64,000 bases of DNA from Euptelea pleiosperma (Eukaryota > Streptophyta > Magnoliopsida > Ranunculales > Eupteleaceae). The notes under the pieces are model-generated. The model did no database searches. It saw nothing but the letters and a program-made list of their open reading frames with translations, and was not told the DNA's origin. The stretch is from NCBI GenBank assembly GCA_035048495.1, contig CM068547.1, positions 19,971,913 to 20,035,912 on the forward strand, in the 5' to 3' direction. Both the position numbers and the translations under genes were made by a program. Positions 11,115 through 22,936 of the stretch are shown here, piece after piece (position 1 is the first letter of the stretch; the number at the start of each line of letters is the position of its first letter).

Positions 11115-14100
11115 TCAGTCGACATAGGTAGGATCGATGAGATCGATCTCAAAAGTCTGAATGAGCGACACCTCAAGTTCATGGAATTGCTTTAGACGCT
11201 GGCCATTTACCTGGAATGAGGAGTGATCCTTGGGATCCTCAATAGTGATTGCTCCGAAGGGTGTGGCTGCGGTGACCGTATAAGGACCTGTCCACCTAGA
11301 TTTCAGTTTACCAGGGAAGAGATGAAGACGAGAATTATAAAGAAGGACCTTCTGTCCTGGATGGAATTCTTTCCTGAGGATGCTCTTGTCATGTATCCAC
11401 TTCATTTTGGCTTTGTAATTCTTGGACAAGTTGTAGGCATCATTTCTGAGTTCTTCTAACTCATTCATTTGAAGTTTCCGCTCTTCCCCTGCGGAGTCTA
11501 GGTCGAAGTTGAGCTTCTTAATGGCCCACAGGGCACGATGTTCAATTTCTACTGGAAGATGACAGGGTTTCCCAAAGACGAGACGATAGGGAGACATATT
11601 GAGTGGGGTTTTGTAGGCGGTTCTGTATGCCCATAAAGCATCAGTGAGACGAGTAGACCAGTCTTTACGTGTGGTATTGACTGTCTTCTCCAAGATCTGC
11701 TTGATCTGACGATTAGAAACCTCTACTTGACCACTAGTCTGCGGATGATAAGCTAAGGCGACCTTGTGTGTTACCCCATACTTCTTCATTAAGTTCTCGA
11801 ATATCTTATTGCAGAAATGGGTGCCCCCATCACTAATGATGGCCTTAGGGGCACCGAATCGAGCGAAGATGAACTCCTTTAGGAATTTGACCACCACTTT
11901 GTGGTCATTGGTCTTGGTGGGAATGGCTTCTATCCATTTGGATACATAGTCTACCGCAAGGAGAATGTACTCAAAACCATAGGAAATGGGAAAGGGGCCC
12001 ATGAAGTCGATGCCCCAAATGTCAAATATTTCATCGACCTGGATGGGAGTGAGGGGCATCATGTTCCTCTGGGAGATGCGGCCGAGATGCTGGCAATTAG
12101 GACAGGTTTTGCTGTAGATGTGGGCATCTTTAAATAATGTGGGCCAGTAGAATCCGCATTGCAGCACTTTATCTGCAGTCTTCTTAGTGCTGAAATGACC
12201 ACCACAAGGTTGGTCATGGCACGAGGATAAGATATTGAGTTGGTCCGACTCAGGGACACAGAGACGAATGATCTGGTCAGGACAGTATTTATACAAATAA
12301 GGGTCATCCCAAGAGTAGTACTTAACTCTTGCTAGGAATTGGCTTTTGTCCTGTTTTGACCAGTGTGAAGGCATTTCTTCGGTGACAAGGTAGTTGACAA
12401 TGTCAGCGTACCAAGGATTAACAGAAATGGCGAACAGTTGTTCGTCTGGAAAGGTTTCAGGGATGGGCTGGGTGTCGAAGGATGACTCTAAAGTCAGTCT
12501 AGACAAGTGATCAGCCACTACATTCTCAGTTCCTTTCTTATCCTTAATCTCGAGGTCGAATTCCTGCAGTAAGAGAATCCATCGAATTAATCGAGGCTTG
12601 GTTTCCTTTTTCGACATGAGATAACGAAGGGCTGCATGATCAGTGTACACTACCACCTTAGTGGCTAAGAGGTACTGACGGAATTTATCAAGGGCGAAGA
12701 CTACCGCCAGGAGTTCTTTCTCAGTGGTAGAGTAATTCATTTGGGCAGAGTTAAGAGTTTTGCTCGCGTAGTAGATCACGTGTGACCTTTTGTTAACTCT
12801 CTGCCCTAGAACGGCGCCTAATGCGTAGTCAGAAGCATCGCACATTACCTCGAAAGGTAGAGTCCAGTCCGGGGGACGGATAATGGGCGCAGTAGTGAGC
12901 TCAGATTTGAGACGCTCAAATGCCTTGACACAGTCAGCATTAAAGTCGAAAGGACTATCTTTAGCCAGAAGATGGGATAGAGGTCGAGCGATTTGAGAGA
13001 AGTCCTTGATGAATCGCCTATAGAATCCTCCGTGTCCCAAAAAGGAACGGATGTCACGTACGGACTTAGGAATGGGCAAGGTCGAGATGATATCGATTTT
13101 AGCTTTGTCGACCTCAATGCCCTGATGGGAAATGACATGTCCCAGAACTATGCCTTTCTTCACCATGAAGTGGCATTTCTCCCAATTGAGGACAAGTCGC
13201 TTGTCCTGACAGCGTTGAAGTACCAGCCCTAGATGGTTCAGACAGTCATCAAAGGATGACCCAAAGACTGAAAAGTCATCCATAAAGACTTCGAGGAATT
13301 TTTCCACCATGTCAGAGAATATGCTCATCATACACCTTTGAAAAGTTGCGGGTGCATTGCAGAGGCCAAAGGGCATGCGCTTGTAGGCAAAAGTGCCAAA
13401 GGGACAGGTGAAAGTTGTCTTCTCGTGATCCTCAGGGGCGATGGGTATTTGATTATACCCTGAGTAACCATCGAGGAAGCAGTAATAGGAGTGACCTGCT
13501 AATCTCTCCAACATTTGGTCTATGAAGGGTAAAGGAAAATGGTCCTTCCTAGTGTTGGTGTTGAGTCGTCGGTAATCGATGCAGACTCTCCACCCTTTCT
13601 TCAGGCGTTGGGTGACCATTTCTTTGTTCTCATTTTCCACAACTGTGAATCCTGCCTTTTTAGGGACGACATGAATAGGACTCACCCATTTGCTATCGGA
13701 GATGGGATAAATGATACCCGCATCTAACAGTTTAAGGACCTCATCCCGGACTACATCCTTCAAGACGGGGTTCAACCTCCTCTGGTGTTCTCGAGAGGTT
13801 TTGGATTCATCCTCGAGATAGATGTGATGTTGGCACACCGAGGGGTCTATGCCTCGAATATCATCTATAGTCCAACCTATCGCAGATTTGTGCTCGTTGA
13901 GCAGCTCAAGAAGTTTCTTACGTTCACTTGCAGACAAAGCGGAAGCAATAATGACAGGGTAGGTTTCCTTAGGACCAAGATAGGCATAGGAAAGATCTGT
14001 GGGAAGAGGCTTAAGCTCCAATATTGGAGCAGATGGAGTAGAAATAGGTGTCACAGAAGACACGGATTGAAGAGGTTTGAATTCAGTAGGTAAAGGAAGG

Positions 14101-16879
14101 ATGGGTTCTCTGGCCATGGTTATCAGAGGCTCGAACTCGATGAGAGGAGCGGGGATCTCTATCAGTGGAGCAGTCTCCAAAAGATCATTGAGATCAGAAA
14201 TAGCTGACTCTGTTGCAAAGTCAGCTCCAAAGTGTTCTAGACACTGCTTAAGAATATCTTCGGTGGAGTCCGGGATTAGACTCTCAACGGCACACATTTC
14301 ATCGGTCACTTCGCGATCGGCATCTTGTTGCATTAAACGAAAGATGTTAACCTCAGCTTTGAGGTTACCGAAAGCAATGGACATGTTTCCGTCCCGGCAC
14401 CCGATGTGTGCGTTCGCGGTGGCAAGGAATGGACGGCCTAAGATGACCGGAATGCGGTTATCCTGACACGGCTCGGTGTCTAGAATGATAAAGTCCACAG
14501 GATAATAAAAGTCAGCGACTTTTACTAGGACATCTTCAATGATTCCTCTTGGAATCTTGATGGACTGATCAGCCAATTTCAGGGTGACATTGGTAGGCTT
14601 CATATCTTTCAGTCCTAACTGCTGATATACCGAGAATGGTATGAGGTTAACGCTAGCCCCTAAATCTAGCAAGGCAGTGCAACTAAAGTTGTCTCCAATT
14701 TCACATTGGACAGTTGGGCTACCTGGATCCTTGTGTTTGATCACACTGTTGCGTTGAATGAACGCGGTAGCTTTTTCGGCCAAGAAGGCAGCTTTGGGTA
14801 CATGCGTACGCCGCTTAACTGTGCACAAGTCCTTGAGGAATTTGGCATAGGAGGGGATTTGCTTGATAGCAGAAAGGAATGGGATATTGATCTGGACGTC
14901 TTTAAAGACATCTAAGATCTCAGAGAATTGCTGATCCCGCTTATCTTGGACAAGTCTGTCCGGGAAGGGAGGCTTTACTCGACAAATGGCTTTGTCTTTA
15001 GCCTTAGATTTCTGCACAGGGATATCTGATGTTGGTGCAGAAGTAGAAGAAGCAGAGGTATGATTAGGACTAGTTTCCTCTGTGCGAGTGATGGGTGCCG
15101 GAGATGGCACCGGTGGTGGTTGGACTCCCATGTCCACAGTTTTTCCAGATCGTAGGGTGGTTACAGCTTGCACCTCCCCTTGACACTTCTCATTCTGGTT
15201 TTGAGATTGGGATCCGATCTCATATACTGCCCCTTTGGCATTTCCTTTAGGGTTGGCAATGGGTTGGCTAGGAAAGATCCCCTTAGCTTTCTCAGCTTCC
15301 AAGTTACCTAGACGTTGCTCTAGACGAAGCATGGATTGCTGTTGCTGTTGCTCTAGGCGTTGCATAGATTGTTGTTGCTGAGTAATGAGTTGAGCTAGAA
15401 GGTCTTCAATACCAGATTTGGGGACCGACTGTTGGGGAACAGCTAAAGGGAGCTGAGGCACCAATTCGCGACTCGAGCTCGTCGGGGCATTATAGTTATA
15501 GGCGGAAGAATTAGTTGGGACAATCTGTTGGTTCTGAAAGTTCTGGGGAACTCTTTGCTGATTCTGAAATGTGCTCTGTTGTCCAGAGTATTGACCCTGT
15601 TGGAATTGCTGGTTCTGAGTAGATGGGTACTGATTCTGCTGGTACTGACCCTGATTGAATTGCCTATTGGGTTGATTGAACCCAGGAGGATACATGCCCT
15701 GAGGTTGACGTGGAGGTTGAGCTTGTGGTTGAGTAGACTGAGGCCTCCAAGAAAAGTTAGGGTGGTTTCTCGTGTCCGGATGATAAGATTGACTATACGA
15801 GTTCTGAGTGGGTGGTTTGTATGTGCTGAAAGCACAAACTTCTTCCTGAAGAGGATTAGACCACCCTTCATTCAAAGGACAATGTTCAGTAGTATGGGAG
15901 GGTTGCAGACAGAGGGTACAGGATTCCATAGGGCTGTCGTGTCCCACATGCATGACTGGGGTAGATTGTTGAGTAGGCTTTTGTACAGACACAGCCAGTG
16001 CCGAGACTGACTTGCTCAACTCTTGAATGACAGATCGAAGCTCAGTATCAGCTGTAGCATCATGTCCCTTGGTTGTCCTTTGGACTGAAGTGGTTCGACT
16101 GAACTCTGAGTCAGTCGTCCAATGTTGAGAGTTTTCTCCTAACTCTCCCAAGAATTTGTATGCATCGGTCGGAGTTTGGTGCAGGAATTTTCCTTGGCAC
16201 ATTGACTCTACCATGGTCCGGGACTCATCAGTAAGTCCCTTATAGAAGACGTGGACAAGATTGCCCTTGTCGATGCTATGGTGGGGACACTTAGTCAGGT
16301 AGTCTTGGAATCTATCCCATGCTTCAAAAAATTTCTCATCGGACTTCTGTCTAAAGTCCTGAATGAGTTGCTTCATTTGGTTGGTCCGAGTCATGGGGTA
16401 GAATTTAGACATGAATTTGCCCACCAATTCTTTCCAACTGCTGATTGAATCAGCGGGTAAGGAGTAGAGCCAATCTGAGGCTCGGTCTTTGAGCGAGAAT
16501 GGGAAAATCGCAGACGCACATTGTCATCATCGAGGTTCTGATTCTTGAAAAGTAGGATGACATGTTGGAATTCCCTAATATGGGAATATGGGTCTTCTCT
16601 TGGGAGACCACGAAAGGTTGGCAGCATTTGGATAGTCTGTGGCCTGATCTCAAACTGTACCGCCGTAGTAGGTGGGAGAACAATGCAAGTGGGCGGATTG
16701 GCAGAGATAGGAGCGAACGTCTCGATAAGAGGTCGTTCGACTGCCATGACTACAAAGGTAGTAGTACTGGGGGAGGTGAGTGGGGAAAGAGATGGGGAAG
16801 AATTCAGTGGAGGATCCACTATAGGGACGTGATTCTCAGATCGAACCAAGCGCTTGTTCGGGCGAGTCCAACCGGGCAT
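11115..16879 (-). CDS. gag-pol: Gag-pol polyprotein of element B, intact except one frameshift
   Basis: This is the best preserved coding copy in the window: after a 1-bp deletion the frame is open for about 1,770 codons to the stop at 11115. The start is the ATG at 16879, equivalent to the ATG used for A, C and G. Compared with A and C, one C (plus strand) is missing between 16507 and 16508, so the first ~120 residues lie in another frame. Domains in order: Gag core with [15 protein letters not shown] zinc knuckle [14 protein letters not shown], retropepsin DLGAS, reverse transcriptase with FMDD, RNase H, integrase with an H-H-C-C zinc finger (ending CPNC), a D, D, E catalytic triad in GIDFMGP, SDGGTHF and QVEVSNRQ, and a C-terminal GPY module. 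There is no chromodomain and no frameshift between gag and pol, which fits Athila-type elements. The Gag shell would package the RNA; protease, RT, RNase H and integrase copy and insert it. The frameshift could also be a sequencing error. Confidence 0.95.
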
Positions 16880-18574
16880 ACGCGAATGAGGCAAGCTCTA
16901 TACTTGGCAAAAAGTTGCCAGAGAGGAACACTATCCTAAATGATGCACACCAAGCACAGATAATCCTATTCTAAGCAATCAGGATATATTTTAGGAATTA
17001 TCTTTGTTAGTTTTGGGGCTAGAGTAGATTATGACAGTGGGCGGACCACTGGTTTATCTTTTAACCGCCGGACTAACTGTTTTGCACTCAGAGGTTCTCA
17101 CCAGGCTACACTCTTCAGAGCGAATCCTTTAGTACTAACTCTAGTTAACAACAAGGCAATCCGAAGCCTAGACAGACGTGCGGCACAATGGCTGACTTAA
17201 GTACGTCCCAGACTAACCAGATTGGTCAAGTGGATAAGAAGAGTGTTCCCTCGGGTTAAGCTAGGGTTGATGCGTGTTCCTAGTCCACACGCAACTAACC
17301 GCCGAATAATCCAAGATGCCACGTCGAGCTCAGTGTACTTGAGTAGCAGGGACTTATGGGTGTGTTAGACAACAGGGACCCGCGCTCGTGGTCTTATTTC
17401 GATTGGATGTTAAGCGGGTTCGCTTTGCGTGGATTTTTCCTCGAACACCGGGCTAATTGGCGCTACTTCTTGATTCTTTTTATTATAGATGGATCCTGGG
17501 GATCAATATCAGCTGGAGTGATGAGGTGGGTGATGAAATCCCACCAGTTTCAATTTTGGAGCTGGGTTTGCTCTCTTAGAGTTGATTGATTAACGGCCAC
17601 GCCACGCAAGTCGAAGAATATGGATGCGAAAGCAAATAGACAAGCGGCAATGATGCACCCAATATGCTCTGTATCGCACTCAAGGCGAGGATAGAGACTT
17701 ACCTCCCGTGGGCCACGCCACGGGGTCGCCTCCGTGGGTTAGAGAGGGGTATCCTAATGGGCTTGGGCCCGACTCCACCTCTTTGAGCTTTCGCTCTCTA
17801 CCCACACTGGATAGTGTTCCTGCAGAAAAGTTAGATCGCACGGTCTAGGTAGTCGGGATTCTATTTGGAAGATCTTTGCCTTTTTAGGGTTCACAGAACA
17901 AGCACTGGATTTAGGCAAGTTTTTGAATTAATTTCCAAGTTCGAGATGGGTTAAAATTTAGGAATTCCCAGATTGGAAAATACCTAGATTGGAAAGTTTC
18001 CCGAACTGTGGAGATCTTCCAAGAAAGATTTGATTGCGAGATCCCTTATAATTTTGGGAAATTTCCCAAAATTGAAATTTTGCTAGATTTGGGGCGTTTC
18101 CTTTTGCAGACTTTTCCAAATTCGGAAGATTTCTAAAGATAGAAATTCTTCTAAAGAGGAAACTTCTAAGAGGGGAAACCCTAATTAAGCAGAGTATCAA
18201 GATTTTGGAATCTTTCCAAAAATCGCAAATCCTGGATTGGTGATTTCTAAAAATCTGCAGAATATGAAACCCTAATTTTTTTTGAATTTTGAATTTATTA
18301 TTTTTTTGGTATTTTTCACTTAATCTAGGGTTTCTAAAAAACCCTAGAACAAGATCTAGCAGTTATATGGAACGCAGTAAAATTCCTAAATTATTACAAA
18401 TTGCACTCGGCCTTCCGAGGCATTAAAAATAGTAATTTAAAAACTGCTAAAAAATCACTAAAAACCAATAATAGAAAGTTTCCCGAAAAGGTCGGGCTGG
18501 CCAAATTGAGCAGCTTTTCGCTTTAGCAACTTTCCAATTCCGTATTTACGTCCTTTTTCGCACTCCCGAACACC
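16880..18574 (-). other. Untranslated leader of element B
   Basis: About 1.7 kb on the minus strand between PBS and gag, closely similar to the leaders of A, C and G. The exon-like module spans 17703-17819 (acceptor TTTTCTGCAG, donor AG/GTAAGT). No coding region is supported. Confidence 0.7.
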
Positions 18575-18592
18575 CGAGCGGCAGCGGCGCCA
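18575..18592 (-). promoter_or_regulatory. Primer binding site of element B
   Basis: On the minus strand TGGCGCCGCTGCC starts two bases after the LTR end, as in A, C and G. Confidence 0.85.
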
Positions 18593-18594
18593 TT

Positions 18595-21578
18595 TGAAAG
18601 TAGGATTTTTCCGCGTCGTTGGTTACGGAAATCCTAGATCTCAACAATATTTTTGTAATTATCCGATTCTTTTTTACTCAAATCCTGCAAAAATCACAGG
18701 CTTGTACAGTGCTCGTGTCGGATGTCGATCCGCACTCAGGGTTAGTTAGCGCGACTCATGAACATGCAATGACGGATTTTTATCAAGAAAACATGGAGAG
18801 GTGAGAATGGTGATCGATTTAAAATAATTATTGTCGATTTTTAGAGAGAGAAATTTCCCACAAGTAATTAAGACGAGAATAAATTGAGAAAAAAAAAAAA
18901 AAAAAAAAACTGAAAACACAATACTGCAAAATCAATTAAACTTTATTCAATCATAGTGCTTACAAACTATCTTTGTAGAAAAAAACTTGACTATAAAGCA
19001 TTAAAATTCTAGAGAGATTTAGAGATAGAAATAAGAACTAGAGAGAGAAAAGAACTAGTGAGAGAGATAAGGAATTGCCACTTACTAGAGAGGTGTGATC
19101 GGCCGGCAATGGAGTGCTTGGCCAATGATTGAAGATCGATCATGGATGGTGGATTGAACCAGAAAGTGAAGTGGTTGCATGGAGGTGCTGGTCGTGAAAG
19201 AGATCAAGAAGTGAAAGGGGGTGGAAGTGATTCACAGCATGGCCTTGAAGGAGCGGGTGTGGACATGATTCAGCAGGTGATCTCGGTGGTGAAAGAGGCT
19301 TTGATGGTGGCGGTAATGGCAGGTGGGAAGATGGAGGCGACGGCTTGTGGAGCACGTTGGAGACGTGGCTGATTGGAGGCGTTGGTGATGGAGTTTGACG
19401 GTGGTGGGCTGGGCGGTGCACACCAACAGCTGTAGCCTTGAAGGCTTGCTGCTATGAGGTGTTGCAGCTGCAGGTGACCAAGAAGGAGATTCTCCTTCTC
19501 CTTTTCTTCTTCTTCCCACCTTCTTCTCTCTTTGTTTTTTTTTTGGTTTTCTCTTTTTCTGTTTTTTTTTTTTTTTCTTTTTTTTTTTTTTGAGCAAAAC
19601 GGACTGGAGTTGCAGGTTGCAACTCCAGCACGTTAGAGAGTGTGGGGGTGGTGGCTGGTGCAGGCGGTGCTGCTAGTGCAGTGGCAGCAACGATGATCAA
19701 GAAGGGGCGAGCTGTGCTTCCACTCCAGCAGGTAGGAGTCCTTCCTCTTCTATCTTCTTCTCTTTCCTTTTTGCTTTTCTGGTTTTTTTTTTTTTTTTGT
19801 TTTGCTGTGTTGTGCAGCAATGGCTGGATGTGCAGACCGTGAAGTAACAACGGTGGAGGAGATGAGGCGGTGGTGCACCTGCAAGTTGCTGGTGCGTTCG
19901 GTGATAATGATCCCAAAGGAGGATAGGACGATGGAGGAGATGAGGAGAGGGAGGCGAAGATAGAAGTGCTGTGTGCGGTGAAGTGGGAACGACTAGGACA
20001 AAGTATGGAGAGAAGGGTGAGTACGGCTGCTAGGGTTTTTGGGTAGAAAGAGAAGTGAAGGGAGAGGGACGGTCAAGAGAGAATCTCTTCTCTTTCTCCC
20101 TTTCTTTATATGGGGTGAGGGGTTTCTAATTTTCTTTTCAAATGTGGGGGTACTCTTGGAAAGATTCAAAAAAAAAACGTTAATGGTCCCCCCCCCCTTT
20201 TGTTTCCACAACCTATTAAAGTTGTGGGTTAATTTGGTGTATCAACATTTGTTGATGCTGCCCATTATCCATGCTTCATGCACTACCACCGTTGATTTTT
20301 GATGCTATCCATCATTTTTCTATTCATCCATGTGGCTTGCCACATCATTCCTCACAGTTAGATAGCTACAAACTGCCATGTCACCCCTTTGATTTGCTAC
20401 CCATCTTGCATATGGTCCATCCCCTTGGATGCCAAAGTTAAGTAGTATTTTCTTTGTGGGCCCATTCATGCATCACTCTACATTATCCATCTCAAAACGC
20501 CTTCCACTTCTTTTTTTTTTTTTTTTTTTTTTTCTTTTTTTTTTATTTTTATCAAGGGCATCATGTTGGTCCAACATCACCTTCGCTTTGGTTCATATTG
20601 TATATGTTGGCCCACATTTGTTTCTTGATTGCGCAACTTGGATTATCCTTGGTGAAACCATTCGCTTGCCACAGACGTACATGACCTTGGTCACTATTGT
20701 GGCCTACCAATTTGTCATCAACTTGAATGCTTCGATAGCCATCTGTCTTTAATAATCAAATGTCCACACACCTTGAATAGATAATCCTCCACATTTAGCT
20801 GATTTGATGTCCACCCCAAGTGCAGTTGGGTGCATTTTTGTGATGCATCGCGTATTTGTGGTCCAACAGCTTGGACACCCTTGGTCCATGTCCTTCAATG
20901 TACATGCCTTTTGCATTGTTACTAAGCGCAATTTGTTCCACAACAATGGCCTGTGTCCTCGTAATCTGCCCAGACCCCCAAGAATGGCCCCGTTAAGGTT
21001 CATTGGCTCAATTCTACAATCCTCTATCCTAACTTGTATTTGGCCCATTCATTCTTGTCATGGCTTGCTGATTCCTTAGGCTTTGCTTTGGAAGTCGATT
21101 GTGGGCTCGTATTTCATCAAAATTGTTCGATAGTACTCCTTCATTTAGCAACTTGACCAATGTCGTGGTTTAGCATCATGGTCCACTGATACATCAACTT
21201 GGCACACCTTCGTAGCCCAATTCTGTAGTCACTTGCTGCGTATATCCGTGCACGATCATCCATGTATGTGGGCTTGTTAAGCTTTGATAATGGGCTTTCA
21301 TGATTGATTTGGGCCCACAAGTCTCGAGAATCGTCCCATCGGGGTTTCCTGCAACAGAAGAAGCGCGTAATGAGACTTTATCAGAACGGCTTAATATTTA
21401 GACTTCCGAAAATGTGTTTAATGCATGCAAATATACCATTTCGTCCAGAAAAGTGTGTTTTACGCAATGAGATAGACTCTTACGTAGAAAAGTGGATAAT
21501 TAGAGCAGTTTTACGTAGGAGAGTGCGCTAACGCTAACAGGATAAGTGCTTAAAATAAGCACTTTTGAGCGAATATCA
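18595..21578 (-). repeat. 5' LTR of element B
   Basis: Nearly identical to 6210-9197; visible differences are homopolymer lengths and very few substitutions. On the minus strand it starts TGATATTCGC at 21578 and ends CTACTTTCA at 18595. TATA box at 20105-20111, inverted repeat at 20206-20227, hairpin at 19604-19628. Confidence 0.95.
19604..19628 (-). other. LTR hairpin, CTGGAG variant (B 5' LTR)
   Basis: Same 11-bp perfect stem and 3-nt loop as at 7220-7244. Confidence 0.8.
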
Positions 21579-21583
21579 CTAGC
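21579..21583 (+). repeat. Right target-site duplication of element B (CTAGC)
   Basis: Matches CCAGC at 6205-6209 except for C to T at 21580, a change that also creates an in-frame TAG in the resumed pol frame of A. Confidence 0.85.
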
Positions 21584-22936
21584 CCATCCCTGAAACCTTT
21601 CCAGACGAACAACTGTTCGCCATCTCTGTTAATCCTTGGTATGCTGACATTGTCAACTACCTTGTCACCGAAGAAATGCCTTCACACTGGTCAAAACAGG
21701 ACAAAAGCCAATTCCTAGCAAGAGTTAAGTACTACTCTTGGGATGACCCTTATTTGTATAAATACTGTCCTGACCAGATCATTCGTCTCTGTGTCCCTGA
21801 GTCGGACCAACTCAATATCTTGTCCTCGTGTCATGACCAACCTTGTGGTGGTCATTTCAGTACTAAGAAAACTGCAGAAAAAGTTCTGCAATGCGGATTC
21901 TACTGGCCCACATTATTTAAAGATGCCCATATCTACAGCAAAACTTGTCCTAATTGCCAGCATCTAGGCTGCATCTCCCAGAGGAACATGATGCCCCTAA
22001 CTCCCATCCAGGTCGATGAATTATTTGACATTTGGGGCATCGACTTCATGGGCCCCTTTCCAGTTTCCTATGGTTTTGAGTACATTCTCCTTGCGGTAGA
22101 CTATGTATCCAAATGGATAGAAGCCATTCCCACCAAGACCAATGACCACAAAGTAGTGGTCAAATTCCTAAAGGAGTTCATCTTCGCCCGATTCGGTGCC
22201 CCTAAGGCCATCATTAATGATGGGGGCACCCATTTCTGCAATAGGATATTCGAGAAATTAATGAAAAAGTATGGGGTAACCCACAAGGTTGCCCTAGCTT
22301 ATCATCCGCAGACTAGTGGTCAAGTGGAGGTTTCTAATCGTCAGATCAAGCAGATCTTGGAGAAGACAGTCAATACCACACGTAAAGACTGGTCTACTCG
22401 TCTCACTGATGCTTTATGGGCATACAGAACCCGCCTACAAGACCCCACTCAATATGTCTCCCTATCGTCTGGTCTTTGGGAAACCTTGTCATCTACCGGT
22501 AGAGATTGAACATCGTGCCCTATGGGCCATTAAGAAACTCAACTTCGACCTCGAATCCGCAGGGGAGGAGCGGAAACTTCAAATGAATGAGTTAGAAGAA
22601 CTCAGAAATGATGCCTACAACTTGTCCAAGAATTACAAAGCCAAAATGAAGTAGATACATGACAAGAGCATCCTCAGAAAAGAGTTCCATCCAGGACAGA
22701 AGGTCCTTCTTTATAATTCTCGTCTCCATCTCTTCCCTGGGAAACTGAAATCTAGGTGGACCGGTCCTTATACGGTCACAGCAGTCACACCCTTCGGGGC
22801 AATCACTATTGAGGATCCCAAGGATCACTCCTCATTCCAGGTCAATGGTCAGCGTCTTAAGCAATTCCATGAACTTGATGTGTCGTTCATTCAGACTTTT
22901 GAAATTGATCTCATCGATCCTGTTTATGTCGACTGA
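21579..22936 (+). pseudogene. gag-pol: Integrase part of the element A polyprotein, resumed after element B
   Basis: Continues the frame cut at 6209. It carries the RNase H-integrase linker, the zinc finger ending CPNC, the catalytic core with GIDFMGP, NDGGTHF (SDGG in B and C) and QVEVSNRQ, and the terminal GPY module. Lesions: TAG at 21580-21582 (CAG in C), one extra C at about 22430-22432 that shifts the frame, and TAG at 22652-22654 (TGG in C). The stop at 22934-22936 is the normal end shared with B and C. Confidence 0.93.

Larger units (their letters stand above)
6210..21578 (-). mobile_element. Gypsy/Athila-type element B, nearly intact, minus strand
   Basis: A complete 15.4-kb LTR retrotransposon inserted in pol of element A. 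It has LTRs of 2988 bp (6210-9197) and 2984 bp (18595-21578), a PPT at 9198-9210, gag-pol on the minus strand at 16879-11115, and a PBS at 18592-18575. The LTRs differ mainly in homopolymer lengths; I found about one or two substitutions (for example A at 8674 in the left copy, G in the right), which points to recent insertion. The only coding lesion I see is a 1-bp deletion in gag. The LTR centre is unlike that of A, C, D and G, while LTR ends and coding region are close. Confidence 0.96.

Noticed and set aside
17356..17589. 77-aa ORF in the leader of B and its relative at 30009-30206
   Set aside because: Leader shadow; it runs antisense to the element in both B and C and has no domain.
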